A program made the translations under genes and the position numbers. Shown here piece by piece: positions 33,365 to 42,398 of a stretch of DNA of 64,000 nucleotides; position 1 is the first letter of the stretch; every line of letters begins with the position of its first letter. This DNA is from Chloroflexota bacterium (GTDB lineage Bacteria; Chloroflexota; UBA11872): positions 73,372 to 137,371 of the forward strand of contig JAPOVQ010000013.1 in the NCBI GenBank assembly GCA_026708035.1, in the 5' to 3' direction. The notes under the pieces were generated by a model. It had not been told where the DNA came from and made no database searches. It saw only the letters and a list, made by a program, of their open reading frames with translations.

Positions 33365-34377
33365 GGCTCGACCATGACCTTGATGCACGCGTCCTTGCGC
33401 GATCGCGCGAAGTCCATGGCGTCCTGCACGTCGTCGAGCGGGTAGCGCGCCGAGACGAGCGGCTCGAGGTCGACGCGCCCCGACGCCACCAGCTCGATGG
33501 CCTTGGGCCAGGTGTGGGCGTAGCGGAACACACCCACCACGTCCAGCCCCTTGTCGATGATGTGGTTGGTGTCGATCGGCGCGGAGTCGTCGGGGCTGAG
33601 CCCGACCAGGACCACGCGGCCGCCGCGCGCGGCCAGTCGAATCGTCTGCACCACCGTGGCCGGCGCGCCGGCAGTCTCGAAGACCACGTCGAAGCTGTCG
33701 GCAAGCTCCGCGTCGACATCGACTTCGCGGGCATCCACGGTCCGCTCGGCGCCCAGCGCGCGGGCCTTCTCGAGACGAAAGTCGACGACGTCGACGACGG
33801 TCACGGCGTCGATGCCCTGGCTCTTCAGGCTCAGCAGGGTCACCAGCCCGATGGGCCCGGCTCCCAGGACGACCGCCCGATCGCCCAGGACGGCGCGACC
33901 GCGCTCGACGGCGTAGAGCCCGACCGAGAGCGGCTCGATGAGCGCCGCGGCGTCGTAGCTCATACCGTCGGGAATCTTGAAGCAGCGCGAGGCCGGGTGC
34001 GCCACGTATTCCGCGAACGCCCCATGCACCGGCGGCGTGGCCATGAACACCACGTCGGGGCACAGGTTGTAGCGACCGGCCTGGCAGTGCTCGCACGCAT
34101 GGCAAGGGACTCCGGGCTCGATGGACACCCGGTCGCCGGGCTCGAGGTGTGCGACTGCCGCGCCGACGGCGACGATCTCGCCGGATGGCTCGTGGCCCAG
34201 GATCAGCGGCTGCTCCACCACGAAGCGCCCGATGCGCCCGTGCTCGTAGTAGTGAATGTCGGACGCGCAGATGCCGACGGATCGAACGCGAACCAATGCC
34301 TCATGGGCCGCCGGTGCAGGGACGGCGCTCTCGCGAACCCGGATGTCGGCGGTCCCTTCGAGATACGCGGCCTTCAT
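33361..34377 (-). CDS. Zinc-dependent polyol (sorbitol/xylitol) dehydrogenase
   Basis: MDR-family alcohol dehydrogenase, 338 residues. Catalytic zinc ligands in GICASDIHYY and LGHEPSGEI, structural zinc Cys cluster PCHACEHCQAGRYNLC, Rossmann GAGPIGLVTLL. HYYEHGRIGRFVVEQP is characteristic of sorbitol/xylitol dehydrogenases. With xylB the module would convert a polyol to D-xylulose and then xylulose 5-phosphate. ATG start, divergent from fhs. Confidence 0.87.
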   Translation of the reverse strand: MKAAYLEGTADIRVRESAVPAPAAHEALVRVRSVGICASDIHYYEHGRIGRFVVEQPLILGHEPSGEIVAVGAAVAHLEPGDRVSIEPGVPCHACEHCQAGRYNLCPDVVFMATPPVHGAFAEYVAHPASRCFKIPDGMSYDAAALIEPLSVGLYAVERGRAVLGDRAVVLGAGPIGLVTLLSLKSQGIDAVTVVDVVDFRLEKARALGAERTVDAREVDVDAELADSFDVVFETAGAPATVVQTIRLAARGGRVVLVGLSPDDSAPIDTNHIIDKGLDVVGVFRYAHTWPKAIELVASGRVDLEPLVSARYPLDDVQDAMDFARSRKDACIKVMVEP

Positions 34378-34470
34378 GCTCGGTTCCCACTCACCTGCGC
34401 CAGCCGGACTTCCTGCACGATACCGCGCGGCGGCTCAAGCGCGGACTTGGCCCGGCTCGTGGTGGTTCGA

Positions 34471-34531
34471 CTCCGTTTGTGGTGAGCCCTTCGACACGCT
34501 CCGAGCCCGCCCCGAGTTAGCCGAAGGGGCG
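34471..34531. repeat. Family F repeat
   Basis: TTTGTGGTGAGCCCTTCGAC followed by ACGCTCCGAGCC and CCGAAGGGGCGAC; imperfect inverted repeat in the divergent gap before fhs. Confidence 0.6.
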
Positions 34532-34616
34532 ACCGGCATGGGGGGCGGCTGCAGCCTGCGGTTTAATGGGAATCGGCGCCGATCGTGTCGTGCCGCGAGC
34601 CAGCGCGGGAGAGCGT

Positions 34617-36299
34617 ATGAGCCCTTCGCAACCGCCGGACATCGAAATCGCGCAGGCGGCCAGGCTGCGTCCCATCGAGGAGATCGCGGCGCAGGTCGGT
34701 CTGACCGGCGATGAGATCGAGACATATGGCCGCACCAAGGCCAAGGTGACGCAGGCGGCAATGGCTGCTCGGCAGGACGCGCCGGACGGCGACCTGGTCC
34801 TGGTCACGGCCGTCACGCCCACGGCGGCCGGCGAGGGCAAGACGACTACGACGATCGGGCTGACGCAGGCCCTGCAGCGCCTCGGACACCGCGCCATCAG
34901 CGCCACGCGCGAGCCCTCGCTGGGGCCGGTGTTCGGCGTCAAGGGCGGCGCGGCGGGGGGCGGCTACGCGCAGGTGGTGCCGATGGAGGACATCAACCTG
35001 CATTTCACCGGCGACTTCGCGGCGGTCACCTCGGCGCACAACCTGCTGGCGGCCATGCTGGACAACCACCTGCACCAGGGCAACGCGCTCGACATCGACG
35101 CGCGGCGCGTGCTGTGGCGGCGGGTGATGGACATGAATGACCGCGCGCTGCATGACATCGTGGTTGGGCTTGGCGGGCGCACGCGCGGCGTGCCGCGTGA
35201 AACCGGATTCGATATCACGCCGGCCTCCGAAGTGATGGCCATCCTGTGCCTCGCGCGCGACCTGGAGGACCTGAAGGACCGCTGCGCACGCATCGCCGTA
35301 GCCGACCGCGGGCGCGGCGCCTTCGTGACGGCCGCTGAGCTGGAGGCGCAGGGCGCCATGGCCGTGCTGCTGCGCGACGCGGTGCTGCCCAACCTGGTGC
35401 AGAACCTGGAGGGCGGCCCGGCGCTGATTCACGGCGGGCCGTTCGGCAACATCGCGCACGGGTGCAGCACGCTGATCGCGACCAAGCTGGCGCTGAAGCT
35501 GGCGGACGTGGCGGTGACCGAAGCCGGGTTCGGGGCCGATCTCGGCGCGGAGAAGTTTCTCAACATCAAGTGCCCGGCGGGCGGGCTGCGGCCCCGGCTG
35601 GCGGTGCTGGTGGCCACGGTGCGCGCGCTCAAGCTGCACGGCGGCGCCGACCGCCGTGAGCTGGACGCCGAGGACCTGGCGGCGCTGCGCGCGGGCCTGC
35701 CAAACCTGGAAGCGCACGCGGAGAACATGGCCAAGTTCGGATTACCGGTGGTCGTGGCGGTCAATCGTTTCCCCAGCGACACGGACGCCGAGGTGGATGT
35801 GGTGATGAAGGCGGCCGCCGCGATGGGCGTGCCGGCGGCGGAGTCAACCGTGTTCGCCGACGGCGCCGCGGGCGGCGAGGAATTGGCGCGGCAGGTGCTG
35901 CGCGCGCTTGAGGCCGGCGGCGACAACTTCGCGCCGCTGTACGAGCCTGAAGCCACCCTGACCGAGAAGATCGAGACCGTCGCCCGCGAGGTCTACGGGG
36001 CGGACGGCGTGGACTACGCGGCGGGCGTGGAACGGCGGCTGCGGCGCATGGATCGCGGCGTGGCGCGCGGGTTCCCGGTCTGCATGGCGAAGACGCAGTA
36101 CTCCCTGTCCGATAACGCGTCGCTCCGAGGTCGGCCCGAGGGCTTCCGCATCACGGTGCGCGACGTGCGGCTGTCGGCGGGCGCGGGGTTCGTGGTGCCG
36201 CTGACGGGCGACATCTTGACGATGCCGGGGCTGCCGCGGCGGCCGTTTGCGGTGGGCATGGACGTGACGCCGGACGGGACGATTTCGGGGCTGGCGTAG
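34617..36299 (+). CDS. fhs: Formate--tetrahydrofolate ligase
   Basis: ATP-dependent 10-formyl-THF synthetase, 560 residues, the normal length. P-loop TPTAAGEGKTTTTIGL (about 61-76), then REPSLGPVFGVKGGAAGGGYAQV in pieces, HLTGD-like NLHFTGDFAAVTSAHNLL, and the C-terminal PLTGDILTMPGLP. Feeds C1 units to purines or runs in reverse during formate-producing or acetogenic one-carbon flow. ATG 34617 has GGGAGAG upstream. Stands alone, divergent from the polyol module. Confidence 0.95.
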   Translation: MSPSQPPDIEIAQAARLRPIEEIAAQVGLTGDEIETYGRTKAKVTQAAMAARQDAPDGDLVLVTAVTPTAAGEGKTTTTIGLTQALQRLGHRAISATREPSLGPVFGVKGGAAGGGYAQVVPMEDINLHFTGDFAAVTSAHNLLAAMLDNHLHQGNALDIDARRVLWRRVMDMNDRALHDIVVGLGGRTRGVPRETGFDITPASEVMAILCLARDLEDLKDRCARIAVADRGRGAFVTAAELEAQGAMAVLLRDAVLPNLVQNLEGGPALIHGGPFGNIAHGCSTLIATKLALKLADVAVTEAGFGADLGAEKFLNIKCPAGGLRPRLAVLVATVRALKLHGGADRRELDAEDLAALRAGLPNLEAHAENMAKFGLPVVVAVNRFPSDTDAEVDVVMKAAAAMGVPAAESTVFADGAAGGEELARQVLRALEAGGDNFAPLYEPEATLTEKIETVAREVYGADGVDYAAGVERRLRRMDRGVARGFPVCMAKTQYSLSDNASLRGRPEGFRITVRDVRLSAGAGFVVPLTGDILTMPGLPRRPFAVGMDVTPDGTISGLA

Positions 36300-36367
36300 G
36301 CGTTTCCAGCCGCCGCCGACCGCCGCGCCATTCCTTCAATCGGATAGCGGATCCATATCCCGTGGCC

Positions 36368-36392
36368 CAATTCGGCGCGCGGCGACGAATTG
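36368..36392. promoter_or_regulatory. 25-bp dyad, candidate operator of the sialidase-like operon
   Basis: CAATTCG (36368-36374), 11-base spacer, CGAATTG (36386-36392): a perfect 7-bp inverted repeat, 67 bases ahead of the first tandem sialidase-like gene. Size and symmetry fit a LacI- or GntR-type operator. No regulator gene is adjacent. Confidence 0.4.
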
Positions 36393-36459
36393 AGGCATGG
36401 TAGGGCGCAAATGGGATCGGCCCGCGCAAGCGCGCGGCGGCTGACTGGGGAGCGCGCCG

Positions 36460-37665
36460 ATGATCACCGAGGCCACCTACACCCGCGACGGGCGCACCGC
36501 GACGATCCGCGTCGAGCGCATCGACACCTGGGTCGAAGACACCGCGAGCATCGTGAACTTTCCGGGAATCCTCGAGCTGGACGGCCGGCTCATCCTGAGC
36601 TTCGCCCGCTCGCGCCACGGCGCCGAGCACTCCCACAAAGAGGACCCTGGGCGCAGCCTGGAGTCGTTCGACGATGGCGAGACCTGGCAACCCGCACCGA
36701 ACGACGAACCACTCGTCACCTACGACCCTCTCAGCGGCCATAAGAATGATGGCTTCGGCGGTGGGTGCGGGCGACTCCGCGACGGCACGATCGTCCACAT
36801 GAGCCACAGCACGGTGGTCCACCTCGACAACGGCTATGACCGCGCGAAGGGTCACATGCACGAGCAGTTCCAGCAGGACGATCCCACATTCCGCTTTCAG
36901 CGAGCTACGAGCGACGGTCAACTGCTCGAGCGGTTTCCGTTCAAGGTTGCCGGCATGCCGTGGGGTCGCCGGTCGTATCAGGTCTACTCGCCGATCCTCG
37001 AAATGGACGACGGCGATCTGCTGGCGGCGATGGAGTGGGTCGAGCTGCTGCCCGAGGAGCGGTGGCGTCGCGAGGCCCACGGCCGCGTGTGGAAATACCT
37101 CTTTGGCGTGTTCATCGTGCGCTCCGGCGACGGCGGCCGCACCTGGGACTACGTGACCCAGTTCGATCCCGGCGAAGTCAAGCCGGTCTATGGGATCAGC
37201 GACCGGCCGGTCGACGAGGGCTTCGACGAAGCCCACATGGCCACGCTGCCGAACGGCGACATCTTCTGCGTGATGCGCACCGGCTCCTATTCGCCCCTGT
37301 GGCAAACGCGGTCGCGCGACGGCGGTCGGACCTGGGACACGCCGGAGTCGATGGGGTGGCCCGGGGCCAAGCCGCAGCTGCAGGTCCTGCCGAACGGCGT
37401 GCTTGCGTGCGCCTCGGGACGCGGGTCCTACGGCCATCCCCAGGTGACGCACGTGATGATCAGCATCGACGGCACTGGGCATCAGTGGGAAGCGCCCTTC
37501 AACTTCCACACCGGTCCGGGCTGCTCCTACACGACCACCATGCAACGCGACGGCAAGCTGCACGTGATCTGCTCGGACTCGGATTTCACCCGCGACATGG
37601 GGACGCACGGGCTGCCCGTGCAGCGCATTCGCCGCGCCGTCATCGACATCTCGACCGACGCATGA
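36460..37665 (+). CDS. Sialidase-like (Asp-box) protein, tandem copy 1
   Basis: 401-residue beta-propeller protein of the non-viral sialidase superfamily. Asp-boxes: SFDDGETW, SGDGGRTW and SRDGGRTW. Shared family blocks include SIVNFPGILEL near the N terminus, FARSRHGAE, YQVYSPILEMDDGDLLAAMEWV, LPNGD and HTGPGCSYTTTMQRDGK. No signal peptide or anchor. SD GGGGAG precedes the ATG. Its stop overlaps the start of copy 2 (ATGA). Substrate unknown; with the isomerase and oxidoreductase opposite, a role in carbohydrate breakdown is inferred. Confidence 0.78.
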   Translation: MITEATYTRDGRTATIRVERIDTWVEDTASIVNFPGILELDGRLILSFARSRHGAEHSHKEDPGRSLESFDDGETWQPAPNDEPLVTYDPLSGHKNDGFGGGCGRLRDGTIVHMSHSTVVHLDNGYDRAKGHMHEQFQQDDPTFRFQRATSDGQLLERFPFKVAGMPWGRRSYQVYSPILEMDDGDLLAAMEWVELLPEERWRREAHGRVWKYLFGVFIVRSGDGGRTWDYVTQFDPGEVKPVYGISDRPVDEGFDEAHMATLPNGDIFCVMRTGSYSPLWQTRSRDGGRTWDTPESMGWPGAKPQLQVLPNGVLACASGRGSYGHPQVTHVMISIDGTGHQWEAPFNFHTGPGCSYTTTMQRDGKLHVICSDSDFTRDMGTHGLPVQRIRRAVIDISTDA

Positions 37666-38870
37666 TCCGCCAGGCCCGCTACAGCGACGGGACCCGCAGC
37701 GCCACCGTCACGCTCGAGCGCATCGACACCTGGGTCGAAGACACCGAGAGCATCGTGAACTTTCCGGGAATCCTGGAGCTGGACGACCGGCTGGTGCTCT
37801 ACCACGCGCGCTCGCGCCACGGCGCCGAGGACTCTCACAAAGAGGATCCCAATCGCATCCTGGAGTCCTATGACGACGGGGAGACCTGGCAGCCCAGACC
37901 GGACGACGACCCGCTCGTCACTTACGACCCCTTCAGCGGCCACAAGAATGACGACTTCGGCGTCGTCGGGTCCGGACGTCTTCGCGACGGCACGATCGTC
38001 CACATGAGCCACAACACGATGATGCACTTCGAGAACGGCTATGACCGCTCCCGGGGGCATATGCACGAGCAGTTCCAGCAGGACGACCCCACGTTCCGCT
38101 TTCAGCGGGCTTCGAGCGACGGCCAGCTGCTCGAGCGGTTTCCGTTCAAGGTTTCCGGCATGCCCTGGGGGCGCAGGGCATATCAGGTCTACTCGCCGAT
38201 CCTCGAAATGGACGACGGCGATCTGCTGGCGGCGATGGAGTGGGTCAAGCTGCTCCCGGAGGATCGGTGGCGCCACGAGGCCCACGGGCGCATCTGGAAG
38301 TACCTCATCGGCACGTTCATCGTGCGCTCCGGCGACGGCGGTCGCACCTGGGACTACGTGACCCAGTTCGATCCCGACGAGGTCAAGCCGGTCTACGGCA
38401 TCACCGACAGGCCCCCCGACGATGGCATCGACGAAGCCCACTTGGCCAAGCTGCCGAACGGCGACATCCTCTGTGTGATGCGCACCGGCGCCTATTCGCC
38501 CCTGTGGCAAGCGCGATCGCGCGACGGCGGTCGTACCTGGGACGCTCCCGAGTCCATGGGGTGGCCCGGGGTCAAGCCGCAGCTGGAGGTCCTGCCGAAC
38601 GGCGTGCTCGCGTGCGCCTCGGGACGCGGGTCCTACGGCCACCCGCAGGTGACCCACGTGATGATCAGCATCGACGGCACCGGGCATCAGTGGGAACCGC
38701 CCTTCAACTTCCACACCGGTCCGGGCTGCTCCTACACCACGACCATGCAACGCGACGGCAAGCTGTACGTGATCTACTCGGACTCCGACTTCACGCGCGA
38801 CATGGGAACGCACGGGCTGCCCGTGCAACGCATTCGCCGCGCCGTCATCGATATCTCGACCGACGCATGA
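37662..38870 (+). CDS. Sialidase-like (Asp-box) protein, tandem copy 2
   Basis: 402 residues, begins MIRQARYSDGTRSATVTLER. Very close to copy 1 throughout (same Asp-boxes SYDDGETW, SGDGGRTW, SRDGGRTW; same HTGPGCSYTTTMQRDGK and FTRDMGTHGLPVQRIRR ends), so the pair arose by recent tandem duplication or is kept alike by gene conversion. Translationally coupled to copy 1 by a 4-base overlap; copy 3 follows after 34 bases. Confidence 0.78.
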   Translation: MIRQARYSDGTRSATVTLERIDTWVEDTESIVNFPGILELDDRLVLYHARSRHGAEDSHKEDPNRILESYDDGETWQPRPDDDPLVTYDPFSGHKNDDFGVVGSGRLRDGTIVHMSHNTMMHFENGYDRSRGHMHEQFQQDDPTFRFQRASSDGQLLERFPFKVSGMPWGRRAYQVYSPILEMDDGDLLAAMEWVKLLPEDRWRHEAHGRIWKYLIGTFIVRSGDGGRTWDYVTQFDPDEVKPVYGITDRPPDDGIDEAHLAKLPNGDILCVMRTGAYSPLWQARSRDGGRTWDAPESMGWPGVKPQLEVLPNGVLACASGRGSYGHPQVTHVMISIDGTGHQWEPPFNFHTGPGCSYTTTMQRDGKLYVIYSDSDFTRDMGTHGLPVQRIRRAVIDISTDA

Positions 38871-38904
38871 GCACGGCTCGCCAAGTCCCACGCAGGGAGC
38901 ACGC

Positions 38905-40107
38905 ATGATCCGCCAAGCTCGCTACAACGACGGGACCCGCAGCGCCACCGTCACCCTGGAGCGCATCAACACCTGGGTCCAAGACACCGAGAGCATCGTG
39001 AACTTTCCGGGAGTCCTGGAGCTGAACGACCGGCTGGTGCTGTACCACGCGCGCTCGCGCCACGGCGCCGAGCACACCGCAACCGAGGACCCGAACCGCA
39101 TCCTGGAGTCCTATGACGACGGCGAGACCTGGCAACCCGCCCCGGACGACTTTCCGCTCTCGTTTAAGGATCCGATGACGGGCCGCCAGATCGACGCATT
39201 CGGCGGGTCCATCGGCTATCTCCGCGACGGAACCATCGTGCACATCGGCCACAACACGCAGCTGCAGCACGACGTGGGCTACGACGGGTCCCGCATGCAC
39301 GACCGGTTCCAGCAGGACGATCCCACCTTCCGCTTTCAGCGGGCGTCGGGCGACGGCCGGCTGATCGAAGAGATCAAGTTCAAAGTGCCCGGCATGTCGT
39401 GGGGGCGCAGGTCCTACCAGGTCTACTCGCCCATCGTTGAACTGGACGACGGCGATCTGCTGGCGGCCATGGAGTGGGTCAAGATGCTGCCGGAGGAGCG
39501 GTGGCGCCATGAGGCTCACGGCCGCATCTGGAAATACCTCTTCGGCGTCTTCATCGTGCGCTCCGGCGACGGCGGGCACACCTGGGAGTACGTGACCCAG
39601 TTCGATCCCGACGAGGTCAAGCCGGTCTACGGGATCAGCGATCGGACCGTCGACGAGGGCTTCGACGAAGCCCACCTGGCCAGGCTGCCCAACGGCGACA
39701 TTCTCTGCATGCTCCGGACCGGCTCGTATTCGCCCCTGTGGCAAGCGCGGTCGCGGGACGGCGGTCGGACCTGGGACGCGCCCGAGTCGACCGGGTGGCA
39801 GGCGGTGAAGCCGCAATTGCAGGTGCTGCCGAACGGCGTGCTGGCGTGCTCCTCCGGGCGCGGGGCCTACGGCCATCCGCAGGTGACGCACGTGATGATC
39901 AGCATCGACGGCACCGGGCATCGCTGGGAAGCGCCCTTCTACTTCCACACCGGCCCCGGCTGCTCCTACACCACCACCATGCAGCGTGACGGCAAGCTGC
40001 ACGTGATCTTTTCGGACTCCGACTTCACGCGCGACATGGGGACGCACGGGATTCCCGTGCAACGCATTCGCCGCGCCATCATCGACATCTCGACCGACGC
40101 CGCGTGA
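38905..40107 (+). CDS. Sialidase-like (Asp-box) protein, tandem copy 3
   Basis: 400 residues. N terminus almost identical to copy 2 (MIRQARYNDGTRSATVTLER), but the region around residues 75-120 differs (FPLSFKDPMTGRQIDAFGG, HNTQLQHDVGYD), which is where substrate contacts would vary. Asp-boxes SYDDGETW, SGDGGHTW, SRDGGRTW. An upstream CAGGGAG serves as ribosome-binding site. Confidence 0.78.
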   Translation: MIRQARYNDGTRSATVTLERINTWVQDTESIVNFPGVLELNDRLVLYHARSRHGAEHTATEDPNRILESYDDGETWQPAPDDFPLSFKDPMTGRQIDAFGGSIGYLRDGTIVHIGHNTQLQHDVGYDGSRMHDRFQQDDPTFRFQRASGDGRLIEEIKFKVPGMSWGRRSYQVYSPIVELDDGDLLAAMEWVKMLPEERWRHEAHGRIWKYLFGVFIVRSGDGGHTWEYVTQFDPDEVKPVYGISDRTVDEGFDEAHLARLPNGDILCMLRTGSYSPLWQARSRDGGRTWDAPESTGWQAVKPQLQVLPNGVLACSSGRGAYGHPQVTHVMISIDGTGHRWEAPFYFHTGPGCSYTTTMQRDGKLHVIFSDSDFTRDMGTHGIPVQRIRRAIIDISTDAA

Positions 40108-40141
40108 GCACCGCTCACTCAGCCCCAAGCAGGGAGAACCC

Positions 40142-41353
40142 ATGATCAACCAGGCCATCTACAGCGACGGCGCCCGCACCGCCACCATCACCCTCGAGCG
40201 CATCGACACGTGGCTCGAAGAGGACCAAACGGTCATCAACTTCCCCGGCGTCGTCCCGCTCGACGGCGACCGGCTGTTCATGACGATTCACTGGTCGCGC
40301 CACGGTGACGAGGGCAAGTTTGGCGATCCCACCCGCGCTTACCTTTCCGATGACGCTGGCGAGACGTGGTCCCAAGCCCCGCGAGACTTCCCCATGGTCA
40401 CCCGCGACCCCCGCACCGGTTGGATGACCGAGAACTGGGACTCGGGCGCGTGGGGATTCCTGCGCGACGGCTCGATCGCGCGCGTCGACCACAACACGCA
40501 CAAGCAGCACACGCTGGGCCACGACCGCTCGCAGGGGCACATGCACGAGCGCTTCCAGCAGGAGGACCCGGAATTCCGCTGGCATCGCTACGCCCGCGAC
40601 GGCTCGAAGCTGGAGCACTGGACGTTCAAGGTCCCCGAGTTGCCGCGCGAACGGGCGTCGTATCAGTGCTATTCCCGCATCCTGGAGCTGGACGACGGCG
40701 ACATCCTGGTGGCGCTGGAGTGGGTGGACCTGCTCTCCGAATCCGAACAGCACATCGATGGGAGCGGGCGGGTGCGCAAGTTCCGCTTCGGAACCTTCAT
40801 CGTGCGTTCCAGCGACCGCGGGCGGACGTGGAAGTCCGTCGCGACGTTCGATCCGGCGGTGGTCAACCCGGTCTACGGCATATTCGACCGCGGGGTGGAC
40901 GAGGGGCTGGATGAGGCCGATCTGGCGGTGCTGCCGAACGGCGACATCCTCTGCGTGATGCGTACCGACTCGTACGCGCCGATGTTCCAGGCGCGCTCAA
41001 CCGACGGCGGCCACACCTGGAGCGAGCCGGAGTCGACCGGCTGGCAGGGCGTCAAGCCGCGGCTGGAAGTGCTGCCAAACGGCGTCCTGGCCTGCGCGGC
41101 GGGGCGCGGCGCCTACGGACAACCCCAGGTGACGCACGTGATGCTGAGCCTCGACGGCACGGGCAACCACTGGGAGGCGCCGTTCTACTTCCACACCGGC
41201 CCCGGCTGCTCCTACACCACCACCATGCAGCGCGACGGCAAGCTGCACGTGATGTTCTCCCACTCCGACTTCACCCGCGAAATGGGCACCCACGCCCTGC
41301 CAAATCAGAAGATCCGGCGAGCGGTGCTGGACGTGCAGCTGAGCGAGGGGTAG
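40142..41353 (+). CDS. Sialidase-like (Asp-box) protein, tandem copy 4 (divergent)
   Basis: 403 residues, the most divergent member: begins MINQAIYSDGARTATITLER, has MTIHWSRHGDEGKFGDP in place of YHARSRHGAE, and Asp-boxes SDDAGETW, SSDRGRTW, STDGGHTW. C-terminal half retains HTGPGCSYTTTMQRDGK. Last gene of the operon, convergent with the sugar isomerase gene 21 bases further on. Confidence 0.78.
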   Translation: MINQAIYSDGARTATITLERIDTWLEEDQTVINFPGVVPLDGDRLFMTIHWSRHGDEGKFGDPTRAYLSDDAGETWSQAPRDFPMVTRDPRTGWMTENWDSGAWGFLRDGSIARVDHNTHKQHTLGHDRSQGHMHERFQQEDPEFRWHRYARDGSKLEHWTFKVPELPRERASYQCYSRILELDDGDILVALEWVDLLSESEQHIDGSGRVRKFRFGTFIVRSSDRGRTWKSVATFDPAVVNPVYGIFDRGVDEGLDEADLAVLPNGDILCVMRTDSYAPMFQARSTDGGHTWSEPESTGWQGVKPRLEVLPNGVLACAAGRGAYGQPQVTHVMLSLDGTGNHWEAPFYFHTGPGCSYTTTMQRDGKLHVMFSHSDFTREMGTHALPNQKIRRAVLDVQLSEG

Positions 41354-41374
41354 CCGGGAATCGGCCGGCTCGCT

Positions 41375-42373
41375 CTACGAGTCGGCTGGTGTCCGAGCGG
41401 CAGCGTCGAAATAGGTGGGGAAATACCGCGCGCAGTGCTCTCCCAGCCAATCGATGCTGAGCCGCATCCAGAGCTGCGGGTCGTAGTCGGGGAGGCAAGG
41501 CGGCTCCAGGCAGACTGGAATGGCGTCGGGGTCGGGCGCGCCCGCTTGCAGGATCGCGAAGATCTCGGCGATCTCGACGCTGCCGTGGCCCACGGGCGCG
41601 TGAAAGAACTTGGGCTCGCCGGTAGTGGTGATGGACTGCACGCGCATGTCGCGAAGGTGGGCCATGGCGAGATAGGGCGCCGCAAGCCGAGCCGCTTCGA
41701 CCTGGTCTTCGACGACCGCCAGGCTGTTGGCGAAGTCGTAGTTGATCCGCAGCCAGGGCGACGCGACGCCTTGAACGACCGGCACGATCTCGCTGATCCG
41801 GTAGTCCATGTGGTTCTCGAAGGCCAGCACGATCCCCAGGTCGGCGGCGACGGGGACGAGGTCGCGCAAGTTCTCGATCATGCAGTCGATCTGGACGGCG
41901 ATCGGCACCTCGCGGCTGAAGTGGCCGAAGCGCAATCCGCCGTTGGGCACCGGCTGGCCGGGCGGCCCCGGCGGATCGGCGTTGACGATCTCGGTGAGCC
42001 GGCAGCCGCCGGCGTGCAGAATCTCCAGGCTTCGAACGGCGGCCGCGCGGACGGGCGGCCACTCGTCACGAGGAACCGCCCACGCGCCGCTGACGGACCC
42101 GACCCACTCGAGGCCGTGCTCGGCCATGCGGCGGCCGGTGGGCGCGGCGGCCTCGGCGTCGGCGAACCAGCTACTGCCCATGTGCAGCGCCTCGAAGTTG
42201 TGCTCGACACAGCGGTCGATCCACCAGTCCACGTGGTCGTCGAGTCTCACCGGGCCGACCGTGGTGGTGCCGTAGGGGTACGCCATGCCGCGGAAGCCGA
42301 ACTCGGGACGGTCGATGCGCAGGTCGGGATACGACACCCAGCGATACGCCGCCTGCGACCCGCCGAGCCTCAT
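41375..42373 (-). CDS. Sugar phosphate isomerase/epimerase (xylose-isomerase-like TIM barrel)
   Basis: 332 residues, AP endonuclease-2 / IolE-like fold. Candidate metal ligands lie in LAFENHMDYR (Glu), INYDFANSL (Asp), MAHLRDMR (His) and VCLEPPCLPDYD (Glu). Such proteins isomerise or epimerise keto-sugars. It lies 25 bases after the Gfo/Idh/MocA gene on the same strand, and the two are a common catabolic pairing. Substrate unknown. Confidence 0.82.
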   Translation of the reverse strand: MRLGGSQAAYRWVSYPDLRIDRPEFGFRGMAYPYGTTTVGPVRLDDHVDWWIDRCVEHNFEALHMGSSWFADAEAAAPTGRRMAEHGLEWVGSVSGAWAVPRDEWPPVRAAAVRSLEILHAGGCRLTEIVNADPPGPPGQPVPNGGLRFGHFSREVPIAVQIDCMIENLRDLVPVAADLGIVLAFENHMDYRISEIVPVVQGVASPWLRINYDFANSLAVVEDQVEAARLAAPYLAMAHLRDMRVQSITTTGEPKFFHAPVGHGSVEIAEIFAILQAGAPDPDAIPVCLEPPCLPDYDPQLWMRLSIDWLGEHCARYFPTYFDAAARTPADS

Positions 42374-42398
42374 GACGCGGCCCCCCTAACTACGGCCG

